From Panulirus ornatus (lineage: Eukaryota > Arthropoda > Malacostraca > Decapoda > Palinuridae), in assembly GCF_036320965.1 (NCBI RefSeq), contig NC_092231.1, forward strand, positions 31,663,680 to 31,727,679: DNA of 64,000 bases, in the 5' to 3' direction. Made by a program: the position numbers and the translations under genes. The notes under the pieces are model-generated. The model made no database searches. It was not told the DNA's origin and worked only from the letters and a program-made list of their open reading frames with translations. Below, piece by piece: positions 49,425 through 63,400 of this stretch; positions within the stretch are counted from its first letter, which is position 1; each line of letters opens with the position of its first letter.

Positions 49425-51708
49425 GTGGTATTAAGTGTCATGAACAGATATGATGAACAATTTGTGGAGTTGTGGACGGAAAAAGAACTGGTGGTTGGGA
49501 ATACATGGTTTAAAAGAGAGATATACATAAGTATACGTATATGAGTAGGAGAGATGGCCAGCGGGCATTATTGGATGATATTTTGAGTGACAGTCGTGTA
49601 AAAGAGAGACATTTGGATGTGTGTGTGCTGGAAGGGGCAAGCTGGCGGGATGTCTGATCTTGTGGTGACGAGGGTGAAGATCTCAGAAAAGAGGAAACAT
49701 TACGAGTGAGAAGAGAGTGGTGAGAGTAAGTGAGCTTGGAAAAGAGACGTGTGAAGAAATACCAGGAGAGATTGAGTGTGATATTGCAAAAAGTGAGGAT
49801 ACACGAAGCTAGGGGAGTGGGTGAGGAATATATGGTATTTAGGGAAGCGGTGTTGGCATGTGCGAGAGTTGCGTGTGGCATGCGTATGGTGGAAGGTGGG
49901 CAGCCTAGAAAGGGTAGTGAATGGTGGGATGACGAAGAAAACTTGCTAGTCAAAGAGATAGGAGGGGCAGATGGGCGGTAAGTACAGGGAAGGAGTGCAC
50001 TTGACCGGGAGATATATATGAAAAAGAGGCAGGAGGTCAAGAGGAAGGTGCAAGGGTTGAAAAAGATGCTGAATTAGAGTTGGGATGAGCGAGTGTCAGT
50101 AAATTTCTTAATGAATAAGAAATTTAGGAAGGGTTTTAATAATGTGAGGAAAATAAGAGAACACAAAGGAACTTCGATGAAGGTGGCAAATGGGGAAGTG
50201 GTAAGGGGCAGCGTTGTAGTGAGGTGGAGATGGAGTGAATGGTTGGAAGGACTGTTGAATGTTTGAAGATAGGAAGGCAAATATATGGTGTTTAGTTCGG
50301 GGAGGTATGCGAAGTGAGAGTGTCACAGAGTGGTCTGGTAAAAGGAAAAGATATGGAGAAAGCCTTAGGTAAGATGAAATGTGGCACAGCAGCTGGAGTG
50401 GATGGTATTGCAGTTGAATTTCTTCAGAAATGGAATGACTGTGTTGCTGATTGGTTAGATAGGATATTCACTGTATGTATGCATGTATAGTACTATTGTA
50501 CGAAGGCAAGGGGGATAAAGGTGAACGTTCAACCTACAGAGGTGCAATTTTGTTAAGTTTGCTTGGTAAGATGCATGGCAGGGTATTGACTGACAGGGTG
50601 AAAGTTTACACAAAGCATCAGGTTGGAAAGGAACAGTGTGGTTCTAGAAGTGGTACAGGATGTGTGGGTCAAGTTTTTGCTTTAAAAAATGTGTGCGAGA
50701 TATACGTAAGAGAAACAGATGGATTTATATGTGGCATTTATGGATCTGGTTAAAGCATATGTTAGGATTGAGAGAAATGCCTTGTAAAAGGTCTTAAGAA
50801 TATAAGGTTCGGAAGAAAGGTGCTAAAATCATTGGTAAAGTGTGTGAAAGGAAAAATTAAGAGTAAATGTGAATAAGAGCAAGGTTATTAGGTACAGTAG
50901 GGTTGAGGGTCAAGTCAATTGGGAGGTAAGTTTGAATGGAGAAAAAAGGATGAAGTGAAGTGTTTTAGATATCTGGGAGTGGATCTGGCAGCGGATGGAA
51001 CCATGGAAGCGCAAGTGAGTCACAGGTTGGGGAAGGGGGCGAAGGTTCCGGGAGCGTTGGATGTGTGGAAGGCGAGAACGTTATCTCGGAAAGCAAAAAT
51101 GGGTATGTTTGAAGGAATAGTGGTTCCAACAATGTTGTATGGTTGCGAGGCGTGGGCTATGGATAGGGTTGTGCAGAGGAGGGCGGATGTGCTGGAAATG
51201 AGATGTTTGAGGACAATGTGTGGTGTGAGGTGGTTTGATCGAGTAAGTAACGTAAAGGTAAGAGAGATGTGTGGAAATAAAAAGAGTGTGGTTGAGAGAG
51301 CAGAGGAGGTTGTGTTGAAATGGTTTGGTCACATGGAGAGAATGAGTGAGGAAAATTGACCAAGAGGATATATGTGTCAGAGGTGGAGGGAACGAGGAGA
51401 AGTGGGAGACCAAATTGTAGGTGGAAAGATGGAGTGAAAAAGACTTTGAGCGATCTGGGCCTGAACATACAGGAGGGTGAAAGGCGTGCAAGGAATAGAG
51501 TGAATTGGAACGATGTGGTATACCGGGGTCGACGTGCTGTCAATGGATTGAAACAGGGCATGTGAAGCGTCTGGGGTAAACCATGGAAAGTTGTGTGGGG
51601 CCTGGATGTGGATAGTGAACTGTGGTTTCGATACGTTACACATGGCAGCTAGAGAGTGAGTTTGGACTAATATGACATTTTTTGTCTTTTTCTGGCGCTA
51701 CCTCGCTG

Positions 51709-51789
<81 letters not shown>

Positions 51790-51940
51790 GGGATGTCATT
51801 TTATGTGTGGCGGGGTGGCGAGGGAATGGACGAAGGCAGCAACTATGAATATGTACATGTATATATATATGTATATGTCTTTGTATGTATATGTATGTAT
51901 TCGTTGAAATGTATATGTATGTATATGTGCGTGTATGGGC

Positions 51941-51945
<5 letters not shown>
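49425..51945 (+). mobile_element. RTE-like LINE copy, decayed, 3'UTR interrupted by (GA)n
   Basis: A 5'-truncated copy starting within the endonuclease ([11 protein letters not shown] region). Pieces in broken frames are: linker (49730-49981), [17 protein letters not shown] (50475-50753), a region from 50760 to 50850 where most of the second half of the RT is missing, and the RYLGVDLAADGTMEA to [13 protein letters not shown]-terminus (50919-51359). The long 3'UTR (51555 onward) is interrupted at 51710 by a GA/G tract and resumes with TGTGTGGCGGGGTGGCGAGG, ending at a (TA)n. Confidence 0.9.
51710..51793. repeat. (GA)n then poly-G inside a LINE 3'UTR
   Basis: About 34 GA units followed by about 14 G. 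It replaces the short CACACATGAGGGGGG segment seen at the same point of the intact long 3'UTR (63358-63375). Confidence 0.95.

Positions 51946-52018
<73 letters not shown>
51946..52018. repeat. (TA)n microsatellite
   Basis: TA tract between a LINE 3' end and a SINE-like copy. Confidence 0.97.
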
Positions 52019-52020
<2 letters not shown>

Positions 52021-52250
52021 TTCATACTATTCGCCATTTCCCGCGTTAGCGAGGTAGCGTTAAGAACAAAGGACTGGGCCTTTGAGGGAAAATCCTCACC
52101 TGGCCCTCTTCTCTGTTCCTTCTTTTGGGAAAAAAAAAAAAAAAGAGAGGGGAGGATTTCCAGCCACCCGCTCCCTCCCCTTTTAGTCGCCTTCTACGAC
52201 ACGCAGGGAATACGTGGGAAGTATTCTTTCTCCCCTATCCCCAGGGATAT
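52019..52250 (-). mobile_element. SINE-like element, minus orientation
   Basis: Complete-looking copy: CATACTATTCGCCATTTCCC at the tail, GCGTTAGCGAGGTAGCG, an internal A-run of about 15, then GAGGGGAGGATTTCCAGCC, TCGCCTTCTACGACACGCAG and CCCCAGGGATA at the other end. Confidence 0.87.
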
Positions 52251-52274
52251 ATATTATTTTTTTTTTCTTTTTTT

Positions 52275-52503
52275 TTTTTTCGTACTACTCGCCATTTTCC
52301 GCGTTAGCGAGGTAGCGTTAAGAACAGAGGACTGGGCCTTTGAGGGAATATCCTCACCTGGCCCCCTTCTCTGTTCCTTCTCGTGGAAAATTTAAAAACA
52401 CGAGAGGGGAGAATTTCCAGCCTCACGCTCCCTCCCCTTTTAGTTGCCTTCTACGACACGCAGGGAATACGTGGGAAGTATTCTTTCTCCCCTATCCCCA
52501 GGG

Positions 52504-52506
<3 letters not shown>
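52275..52506 (-). mobile_element. SINE-like element, second of a tandem pair
   Basis: Same orientation as the preceding copy and separated from it by a short T-rich spacer (ATTATTTTTTTTTTC). It has a short AATTTAAAAACACGAG segment where the other copies have a long homopolymer. It ends CCCCAGGGATAA followed by (TA)n. Confidence 0.87.

Positions 52507-52576
<70 letters not shown>
52507..52576. repeat. (TA)n at the 5' boundary of the intact LINE
   Basis: TA tract between the SINE left end and the LINE 5' truncation point. Confidence 0.97.
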
Positions 52577-52579
<3 letters not shown>

Positions 52580-55568
52580 TGGGGAGTGAAGTCAGGGGTT
52601 AGTGAGAGGACAAGAGCAAGGGAAGGAGTAGCAATACTCCTGAAACAGGAGTTGTGGGAGTATGTGATAGAATGTAAGAAAGTAAATTCTCGATTAATAT
52701 GGGTAAAATTGAAAGTTGATGGAGAGAGGTGGGTGATTATTGGTGCATATGCACCTGGGCATGAGAAGAAAGATCATGAGAGGCAAGTGTTTTGGGAGCA
52801 GCTGAATGAGTGTGTTAGCGGTTTTGATGCACGAGACCGGGTTATAGTGATGGGTGATTTGAATGCAAAGGTGAGTAATGTGGCAGTTGAGGGAATAATT
52901 GGTATGCATGGGGTGTTCAGTGTTGTAAATGGAAATGGTGAAGAGCTTGTAGATTTATGTGCTGAAAAAGGACTGATGATTGGGAATACCTGGTTTAAAA
53001 AGCGAGATATACATAAGTATACTTATGTAAGTAGGAGAGATGGCCAGAGAGCGTTATTGGATTACGTGTTAATTGACAGGCGTGCGAAAGAGAGACTTTT
53101 GGATGTTAATGTGCTGAGAGGTGCAACTGGAGGGATGTCTGATCATTATCTTGTGGAGGCTAAGGTGAAGATTAGTATGGGTTTTCAGAAAAGAGGAGTG
53201 AATGTTGGGGTGAAGAAGGTGGTGAGAGTAAGTGAGCTTGGGAAGGAGACCTGTGTGGGGAAGTACCAGGAGAGACTGTGTACAGAATGGAAAAAGGTGA
53301 GAACAATGGAAGTAAGGAGAGTGGGGGAGGAATGGGATGTATTTAGGGAATCAGTGATGGATTGCGCAAAAGATGCTTGTGGCATGAGAAGAGTGGGAGG
53401 TGGGCTGTTTAGAAAGGGTAGTGAGTGGTGGGATGAAGAAGTAAGAGTATTAGTGAAAGAGAAGAGAGAGGCATTTGGACGATTTTTGCAGGGAAAAAAT
53501 GCAATTGAGTGGGAGAAGTATAAAAGAAAGAGACAGGAGGTCAAGAGAAAGGTGCAAGAGGTGAAAAAAAGGGCAAATGAGAGTTGGGGTGAGAGACTAT
53601 CAGTAAATTTTAGGGAGAATAAAAAGATGTTCTGGAAGGAGGTAAATAGGGTGCGTAAGACAAGGGAGCAAATGGGAACTTCAGTGAAGGGCGTAAATGG
53701 GGAGGTGATAACAAGTAGTGGTGATGTGAGAAGGAGATGGAATGAGTATTTTGAAGGTTTGTTGAATGTGTCTGATGACAGAGTGGCAGATATAGGGTGT
53801 TTTGGTCGAGGTGGTGTGCAAAGTGAGAGGGTTAGGGAAAATGATTTGGTAAACAGAGAAGAGGTAGTAAAAGCTTTGCGGAAGATGAAAGCCGGCAAGG
53901 CAGCAGGTTTGGATGGTATTGCAGTGGAATTTATTAAAAAAGGGGGTGACTGTATTGTTGACTGGTTGGTAAGGTTATTTAATGTATGTATGACTCATGG
54001 TGAGGTGCCTGAGGATTGGCGGAATGCGTGCATAGTGCCATTGTACAAAGGCAAAGGGGATAAGAGTGAGTGCTCAAATTACAGAGGTATAAGTTTGTTG
54101 AGTATTCCTGGTAAATTATATGGGAGGGTATTGATTGAGAGGGTGAAGGCATGTACAGAGCATCAGATTGGGGAAGAGCAGTGCGGTTTCAGAAGTGGTA
54201 GAGGATGTGTGGATCAGGTGTTTGCTTTGAAGAATGTATGTGAGAAATACTTAGAAAAGCAAATGGATTTGTATGTAGCATTTATGGATCTGGAGAAGGC
54301 ATATGATAGAGTTGATAGAGATGCTCTGTGGAAGGTATTAAGAATATATGGTGTGGGAGGCAAGTTGTTAGAAGCAGTGAAAAGTTTTTATCGAGGATGT
54401 AAGGCATGTGTACGTGTAGGAAGAGAGGAAAGTGATTGGTTCTCAGTGAATGTAGGTTTGCGGCAGGGGTGTGTGATGTCTCCATGGTTGTTTAATTTGT
54501 TTATGGATGGGGTTGTTAGGGAGGTAAATGCAAGAGTCCTGGAAAGAGGGGCAAGTATGAAGTCTTTTGGGGATGAGAGAGCTTGGGAAGTGAGTCAGTT
54601 GTTGTTCGCTGATGATACAGCGCTGGTGGCTGATTCATGTGAGAAACTGCAGAAGCTGGTGACTGAGTTTGGTAAAGTGTGTGGAAGAAGAAAGTTAAGA
54701 GTAAATGTGAATAAGAGCAAGGTTATTAGGTACAGTAGGGTTGAGGGTCAAGTCAATTGGGAGGTGAGTTTGAATGGAGAAAAACTGGAGGAAGTGAAGT
54801 GTTTTAGATATCTGGGAGTGGATCTGTCAGCGGATGGAACCATGGAAGCGGAAGTGGATCATAGGGTGGGGGAGGGGGCGAAAATTTTGGGAGCCTTGAA
54901 AAATGTGTGGAAGTCGAGAACATTATCTCGGAAAGCAAAAATGGGTATGTTTGAAGGAATAGTGGTTCCAACAATGTTGTATGGTTGCGAGGCGTGGGCT
55001 ATGGATAGAGTTGTGCGCAGGAGGATGGACGTGCTGGAAATGAGATGTTTGAGGAAAATGTGTGGTGTGAGGTGGTTTGATCGAGTAAGTAACGTAAGGG
55101 TAAGAGAGATGTGTGGAAATAAAAAGAGCGTGGTTGAGAGAGCAGAAGAGGGTGTCTTGAAATGGTTTGGGCACATGGAGAGAATGAGTGAGGAAAGATT
55201 GACCAAGAGGATATATGTGTCGGAGGTGGAGGGAACGAGGAGAAGAGGGAGACCAAATTGGAGGTGGAAAGATGGAGTGAAAAAGATTTTGTGTGATCGG
55301 GGCCTGAACATGCAGGAGGGTGAAAGGAGGGCAAGGAATAGAGTGAATTGGAGCGATGTGGTATACAGGGGTTGACGTGCTGTCAGTGGATTGAGTCGGG
55401 GCATGTGAAGCGTCTGGGGTAAACCATGGAAAGCTGTGTAGGTATGTATATTTGCGTGTGTGGACGTGTGTATGTACATGTGTATGGGGGGGGGGGGGGG
55501 GTTGGGCCATTTCTTTCGTCTGTTTCCTTGCGCTACCTCGCAAACGCGGGAGACAGCGACAAAGTATA

Positions 55569-55575
<7 letters not shown>
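52577..55575 (+). mobile_element. RTE-like LINE copy, nearly intact
   Basis: The best-preserved copy: an open coding region (52586-55375), a short-type 3'UTR of about 200 bp (55376-55570) ending GCGACAAAGTATAA, then a (TA)n tail. A run of about 17 G near 55487 interrupts the UTR. The element starts at TCTGGGGAGTGAAGTCAGG, so the first part of the endonuclease and any 5'UTR are missing. (TA)n lies on both sides. RTE clade membership is inferred from the endonuclease+RT layout without RNase H and the GHM-RM...GRP-RW-D C-terminus. Confidence 0.93.
52586..55375 (+). CDS. Endonuclease/reverse transcriptase of an RTE-like LINE (5'-truncated frame)
   Basis: 929 codons without a stop; the first codon is GTG and no ATG opens the frame, because the N-terminus is cut off. 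An AP-type endonuclease part occupies about residues 1-195: [11 protein letters not shown] (D91, N93) and [12 protein letters not shown] (D186, H187) are present, but the N-terminal LSE glutamate is missing. A charged linker follows (about 200-420). The RT spans about 430-720: [10 protein letters not shown] (D443), [32 protein letters not shown] (D568), [19 protein letters not shown] and the FADD catalytic pair (D676-D677). The C-terminal region has [19 protein letters not shown] (W860) and [10 protein letters not shown]. Such proteins nick target DNA and reverse-transcribe the element RNA. All visible RT catalytic residues are intact, so the frame looks young. Autonomous activity is unlikely without the missing N-terminus. 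Confidence 0.93.
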   Translation: MKSGVSERTRAREGVAILLKQELWEYVIECKKVNSRLIWVKLKVDGERWVIIGAYAPGHEKKDHERQVFWEQLNECVSGFDARDRVIVMGDLNAKVSNVAVEGIIGMHGVFSVVNGNGEELVDLCAEKGLMIGNTWFKKRDIHKYTYVSRRDGQRALLDYVLIDRRAKERLLDVNVLRGATGGMSDHYLVEAKVKISMGFQKRGVNVGVKKVVRVSELGKETCVGKYQERLCTEWKKVRTMEVRRVGEEWDVFRESVMDCAKDACGMRRVGGGLFRKGSEWWDEEVRVLVKEKREAFGRFLQGKNAIEWEKYKRKRQEVKRKVQEVKKRANESWGERLSVNFRENKKMFWKEVNRVRKTREQMGTSVKGVNGEVITSSGDVRRRWNEYFEGLLNVSDDRVADIGCFGRGGVQSERVRENDLVNREEVVKALRKMKAGKAAGLDGIAVEFIKKGGDCIVDWLVRLFNVCMTHGEVPEDWRNACIVPLYKGKGDKSECSNYRGISLLSIPGKLYGRVLIERVKACTEHQIGEEQCGFRSGRGCVDQVFALKNVCEKYLEKQMDLYVAFMDLEKAYDRVDRDALWKVLRIYGVGGKLLEAVKSFYRGCKACVRVGREESDWFSVNVGLRQGCVMSPWLFNLFMDGVVREVNARVLERGASMKSFGDERAWEVSQLLFADDTALVADSCEKLQKLVTEFGKVCGRRKLRVNVNKSKVIRYSRVEGQVNWEVSLNGEKLEEVKCFRYLGVDLSADGTMEAEVDHRVGEGAKILGALKNVWKSRTLSRKAKMGMFEGIVVPTMLYGCEAWAMDRVVRRRMDVLEMRCLRKMCGVRWFDRVSNVRVREMCGNKKSVVERAEEGVLKWFGHMERMSEERLTKRIYVSEVEGTRRRGRPNWRWKDGVKKILCDRGLNMQEGERRARNRVNWSDVVYRG

Positions 55576-55655
<80 letters not shown>
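55572..55655. repeat. (TA)n tail of the intact LINE
   Basis: About 84 bp of TA directly after the LINE 3' end. Confidence 0.97.

Positions 55656-56504
<849 letters not shown>

Positions 56505-56555
<51 letters not shown>
56505..56555. repeat. (TA)n microsatellite
   Basis: TA tract at the 5' truncation point of the minus-strand LINE. Confidence 0.97.
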
Positions 56556-56560
<5 letters not shown>

Positions 56561-56740
56561 CCCTAGTAGTCCTTCTATCATTATGGAACTCCCGGAAGCC
56601 GGCTACGTCCAGCGGGACCGTAGGTCATAAAGCATATTGATGACTGTGTGTGTGTGTGTGTGTGTGTGTGTTGGGAGAATGCAAGGTTATTAGCCAGTAA
56701 GTGTTGGGTTTCATGCCTGTTGTAGTTTCATCATGGGCTT
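56556..56740 (+). repeat. Dispersed repeat, copy 2
   Basis: Diverged partner of 37280-37450 with shared blocks GGAAGCCGGCTACGTCCA, GTCATAAAGCA, CAGTAAGTG and CATGCCT. Here a (GT)n run of about 24 bp (56648-56671) sits where the other copy has a shorter GT-rich stretch. Confidence 0.65.
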
Positions 56741-56904
56741 GTCGGGTCCGGGTCTGAGCTGAGTCAGTGATGGTAGGAATTAATAATGTTCAGAGCGGAG
56801 GCACGAGAGTGACTCGCGTGTGTGTGAGGAATATTATTTTCGTAATGTTGAAGGTTCCAGTCATAGACAATAGTCCACATCAAGGCCGGGTCTTAATTGA
56901 AACA
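56741..56904. other. Short low-repeat segment
   Basis: About 160 bp between the dispersed repeat and the decayed RT. Nothing recognised. Confidence 0.5.
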
Positions 56905-58490
<1,586 letters not shown>

Positions 58491-58499
58491 AAAATAATA

Positions 58500-58664
58500 A
58501 ATATATATCCTCCCCTCTCATTTTTCTTTTTTTTTTTTTTTTCCAAAAGAAGTAACAGAGAAGTGGGTCAGGTGAGAATATTCCCTCAAAGGCCCAGTCC
58601 TCTGTTCTTAACGCTACCTCGCTATCGCGGGAAATGGCGAATAGTATGAAAGAAAGAAAGAAAG

Positions 58665-58667
<3 letters not shown>
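58500..58667 (+). mobile_element. SINE-like element, left half missing
   Basis: Starts TATCCTCCCCTCTCA just before the T-run and continues through GAAGTAACAGAGAAGTGGGT to the tail (GCGGGAAATGGCGAATAGTA, then GAAAGAAAGAAAG). Like the copy at 21358, the truncation lies next to the homopolymer. Confidence 0.85.

Positions 58668-58734
<67 letters not shown>
58668..58734. repeat. (TA)n microsatellite
   Basis: TA tract between a plus SINE tail and a minus LINE tail. Confidence 0.97.
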
Positions 58735-58738
<4 letters not shown>

Positions 58739-59425
58739 TTATTCATTTTGCTTTGTCGCTGTCTCCCGCGTTTGCGAGGTAGCGCAAGGAAACATACGAA
58801 AGAAATGGCCCAACCCACCCCCATATACATGTATATACATACACGTCCACACACGCAAATATACATACCTATACATCTCAATGTACACATATGTATACAC
58901 ACACGGACACATACATATATACACATGCACATAATTCACACTGCCTTTATACATTCCCATCGCCACCTCGCCACACATGGAATACCATCCCCCTCCCCCC
59001 TCATGTGTGTGAGGTAGCGCTAGGAAAAGACAACAAAGGCCACATTCGTTCACACTTAGTCTCTAGCTGTCATGTAATAATGCCCGAAACCACAGCTCCC
59101 TTTCCACATCCAGGTCCCACAGAACTTTCCATGGTTTACCCCAGACGCTTCACATGTCCTGATTCAATCCATTGACAGCACGTCCACCCCGGTATACCAC
59201 ATCGATCCAATTCACTCTATTCCTTGCCCGCCTTTCACCCTCCTGCATGTTCTGGCCCCAATCACTCAAAATCTTTTTCACTCCATCTTTCTACCTCCAA
59301 TTTGGTCTCCCACTTCTCCTCGTTCCCTCCACCTCCGACACATATATCCTCTTTGTCAATCTTTCCTCACTCATTCTCTCCATGTGACCAAACCATTTCA
59401 AAACACTCTCTTCTGCTCTGTCAAT
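58735..59425 (-). mobile_element. RTE-like LINE, 3' fragment with long 3'UTR, minus strand
   Basis: Begins with the reverse-complemented tail (TTTGTCGCTGTCTCCCGCG), carries the long 3'UTR (58760-59165), then the C-terminal coding region with GRP.WR and KWFGHMERM segments. It breaks in the ERAEE codons at about 59423, where the TTGTTACGAAC-type element copy B starts. Confidence 0.9.
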
Positions 59426-60335
59426 ACTTATTCGGGCAAGGTCGCCAGTAACATATATGTGTTACAAGTACTACACTGATCCTTGTCTTGCAAGGACGTT
59501 AGATTTGTTATGTTGCACAACAGGATAACATTATCTTAATTAGAGTCATGGGATTGAAACAAACACCAACATCAGAATTACTTTCATTTACGTTAACACT
59601 GAACATGTGTTTAACATTGAACATGAGTTAAAATTTAAACATGAGTTAACATTGAACATGAGTTAACATTGAACATGAGTTAACATTGAACATGAGTTAA
59701 CATTGCAGATAAGATTTCAAACCAGGAGATCTCTTTCCTTTATGACAAGTTGACCGATAACATTACACTTAGTTACAAGTTCAACTCTATAATACTCAAC
59801 TATGACAGAGACAAATCAATGTAAGGTCAGTATCGCACTGCACTCGGGTAACAGGCTTACAGCACAGCAGGGGGGGAGACACCACTTACCTCGCTGGGCT
59901 AGAGAGAGAGGAATCAAACCTCAGCGGGTGTCATGGGTATTTATTACAAGTACAGACGAGCGTCCACCCTGTTGTTATACAGCGCTATCCTTGATTGGCT
60001 ATGGGACTAAGAGCAATTGTGATTGGTTGGAGGATCCTAGTCCCTCGCAGACTCTGCGTAGATCACCCTCCTTGGTCCTCTTGTTTAAACATGCAGTGAT
60101 GACATATTCCGTACGATGGTGAAATATTCCGTAAATGGTTAACTTAATCTCTCGCATCTGATAAGCGTCTGGGTGCTCAAGGACAATTCGCCACCTGGCT
60201 TCAAAACAAAATTATTAAGCCTAATGCTTGGTGGGAAGAGAAACTCCGAGCCAGTCTTAGAGGGAGACATCAGTATACACAAGGTCACACACACGTTATA
60301 TACACGAGCATGTGGGCAGACGCGCACACGTTCGT

Positions 60336-60340
<5 letters not shown>
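59423..60340 (+). mobile_element. TTGTTACGAAC-ended element, copy B (right end intact)
   Basis: Aligns with 18750-19913 from AATACTTATTCGGGCAAGG onward and ends ACACGTTCGTAACAA at 60340, followed by (TA)n. The first ~13 bp including the left terminal repeat are missing at the LINE junction. It has only about 6 units of the internal 17-bp repeat (59590-59705). It also keeps a segment of about 60 bp near 60210-60270 (CTTGGTGGGAAGAGAAACTC) that copy A lacks. No coding region is seen. Confidence 0.78.

Positions 60341-60427
<87 letters not shown>
60341..60427. repeat. (TA)n microsatellite
   Basis: TA tract between element copy B and the next LINE copy. Confidence 0.97.
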
Positions 60428-60430
<3 letters not shown>

Positions 60431-63400
60431 TGGGTTGGTGAGAGAACTAAAGCAAAGAAAGGAGTAGCACTACTGAAACAGGAGTTGTGGAAGTATGTCA
60501 TAGAGTGTAAGAAAGTTAACTCTAGACTGATATGGTTAAAACTGAAAGTGGATGGAGAGAGATGGGTGATTATTGGTGCATATGCACCTGGGCATGAGAA
60601 GAAAGATCATGAGAGGCAAGTGTTTTGGGAGCAGCTGAGTAAGTGTGTTAGCAGTTTTGGTGCACGAGACCAGATTATAGTGATGGTTGATTTGAATGCA
60701 AAGGTGAGTAATGTGGCAGTTGAGGGAATAATTGCTGTACATGGGGCGCTCAGTGTTGTAATTGGAAATAGTGAAGAGCTTGTAGATTTGTGTGCTGAAA
60801 AAGGACTGGTAATTGGGAATACCTGTTTTAAGAAGAGAGATATACATAAGTATACGTATGTAAGTAGGAGAGATAGCCAGAGAGCGCTATTGGATTACGT
60901 GTTAATTGATAGGCGTGTGAAAGAGAGAATTTAAGATGTTAATGTGCTGAGAGGTGCAACTGGAGGGATGTCTGATCATTACCTTGTGGAGACGAATTTT
61001 AAGATTTGTAGAGGTTTTCAGAAAAGAAGAGAAAATGCTGGGGTGAAGAGAGTGGTGAGAGTAAGTGAGCTTGGGAAGGAAACTTGAGTTAGGAAGCACC
61101 AGGAGAGACTGAGTGCAGAATGGAAAAAGGTGAGAGGAAAGGACGCAAGGGGAGTGGGAGAGGAATGGGATGTATGAAGGGAAGCAGTGATGGCTTGCGC
61201 AAAAGCTGCTTGTGGCATAAGAAGCTTGGAAGGTGGGCAGATTAGAAAGGGTAGTGAGTGGTGGGATGAAGAAGTAACATTATCAGTGAAAGAAAAGAGA
61301 GAGGCATTTGGAGGATTTTTGCAGGGAAATAATGCAAATTACTAGGAGATGTATAAAAGAAAGAGGCAGGAGGTCAAGAGAAATGTGCAAGAGGTGAAAA
61401 AGAGGGCAAATGAGAGTTGAGCTGAGAGAGTATCATTGAATTTTAGGGAGAATAAAAAGATGTTTTGGAAGGAGGTAAATAAAGTGGGTAAGACAAGAGA
61501 ACAAATGGGAACATCGGTGAAGGGGGCTAATGGGGAGGTGATAACAAGTAGTGGTAATATGAGAAGGAGATGGAGTGAGTATTTTGAAGGTTTGTTGAAT
61601 GTGTTAGATGATAGAGTGGCAGATATAGGGTGTTTTGGTCGAGGTGGTGTGCGAATTGAGAGGGTCAAGGAGAATTATTTGGTAAACAGAGAGGAGGTAG
61701 TGAAAGCTTTGCGGAAGTTGAAAGCTGGCAAGGCGGCGGGCTTAGATGGTATTGCAGTGGAATTTATTAAAAGAGGGGTTGACTGTATTGTTGACTGGAT
61801 GATAAGGATAGTCAGTGTATGTGTGGCTCATGGTGAAGTGCCTGTGGATTGGCGGAATGCATGCATAGTGGCATTGTACAAAGGCAAAGGGGATGAAGGT
61901 GAGTGTTCAAATTATAGAGGTATACGTTTGTTGAGTATTCCTGGGAAATTATATGGGAGGGTATTGATTGAGAGGGTGAAGGGGAAGAGCAGTGTGGTTT
62001 CAGAAGTGGTTGAGGATATGTGGATCAGGTGTTTGCTTTGAAGGGTGTATGTGAAAAATACTTAGAAAAACAAATGGATTTATATGTAGCATTTACGGAT
62101 CTGGAGAAGGCACACGATGGAGTTGATAGAGATGCTAAGTGGAAGGTATTATGAGTATATGGTGTGGGAGGCAAGTTACTAGAAGCAGTGAAAAGTTTTT
62201 ATCGAGGATGTAAGGCATGTGTACGAGTAGCAAGAGAGGAAAGTGATTAGTTCTCGGTAAATGTCGGTTTGTGGCAGGGGTGTGTGATGTCTCCATGGTT
62301 GTTTAATTTGTTTATGGATGGGGTTGTTAGGGAATTGAATGCAAGAGTTTTGGAGAGAGGTGCAAGTATGCAGTCTGTTGTGGATGAGAGGGCTTCGGAA
62401 GTGAGTCAGTTGTTGTTCGCTGATGAAACAGCGCTGGTGGCTGATTCATATGAGAAACTGCAGAAGCTGGTGACTGAGTTTGGTAAACTGTGTGAAAGAA
62501 GAAAGCTAAGAGAAAATGTGAATAAGAGCAAGGTTATTAGGTACAGTAGGGTTGAGGGACAAGTGAATTGGGTAAGTTTGAATGGAGGAAAACTGGAGGA
62601 AGTAAAGTGTTTTAGATATCTAGGAGTGGATCTGGCAGCTGATGGAATCATGGAAGCGGAAGTGAGTCACAGGGTGTGGGAGGGGGCCAAGGTTCTGAGA
62701 GCGTTGAAGAATGGGTGGAAGTCGAGAACGTTATCTTGGAAAGCAAAAATGGGTATGTTTGAAGGAATAGTGGTTCCAACAATGTTATATGGTTGCGAGG
62801 CATGGGCTTTAGATAGGGTTGTGCGCAGGAGGGAGGATGTGCTGGAAATGAGATGTTTGAGGACAATATGTGGTGTGAGGTGGTTTGATCGAGTAAGTAA
62901 TGTAAGGGTAAGAGAGATGTGTGGAAATAAGAAGAGTGCGGTTGAGAGAGCAGAAGAGGATGTTTTGAAATGGTTTGGTCACATGTAGAGAATGAGTGAG
63001 GAAAGATTGACCAAGAGGATATATGTGTCAGAGGTGGAGGGAACGAGGAGAAGTGGGAGACCAAATTGGAGGTGGAAAGATGGAGTGGAAAAGATTTTGA
63101 GTGATAGGGGCCTGAACATGAAGGAGGGTGAAAGGCGTGCAAGGAATAGAGTGAATTGGATCGATGTGGTATACCGGGGTCGATGTGCTGTCAGTGGATT
63201 GAACCAGGGCATGTGAAGTGTCTGGGGTAAACCATGGAAAGTTCTGTGGGGTCTGGATGTGGAAAGGGAGCTGTGGTTTCGGTGCATTATTACATGACAG
63301 CTAGAGACTGAGCGTGAACGAATGGGGCCTTTGTTGTCTTTTCCTAACGCTACCTCGCACACATGAGGGGGGAGGGGATTGCTATTCCATGTGTGGCGAG

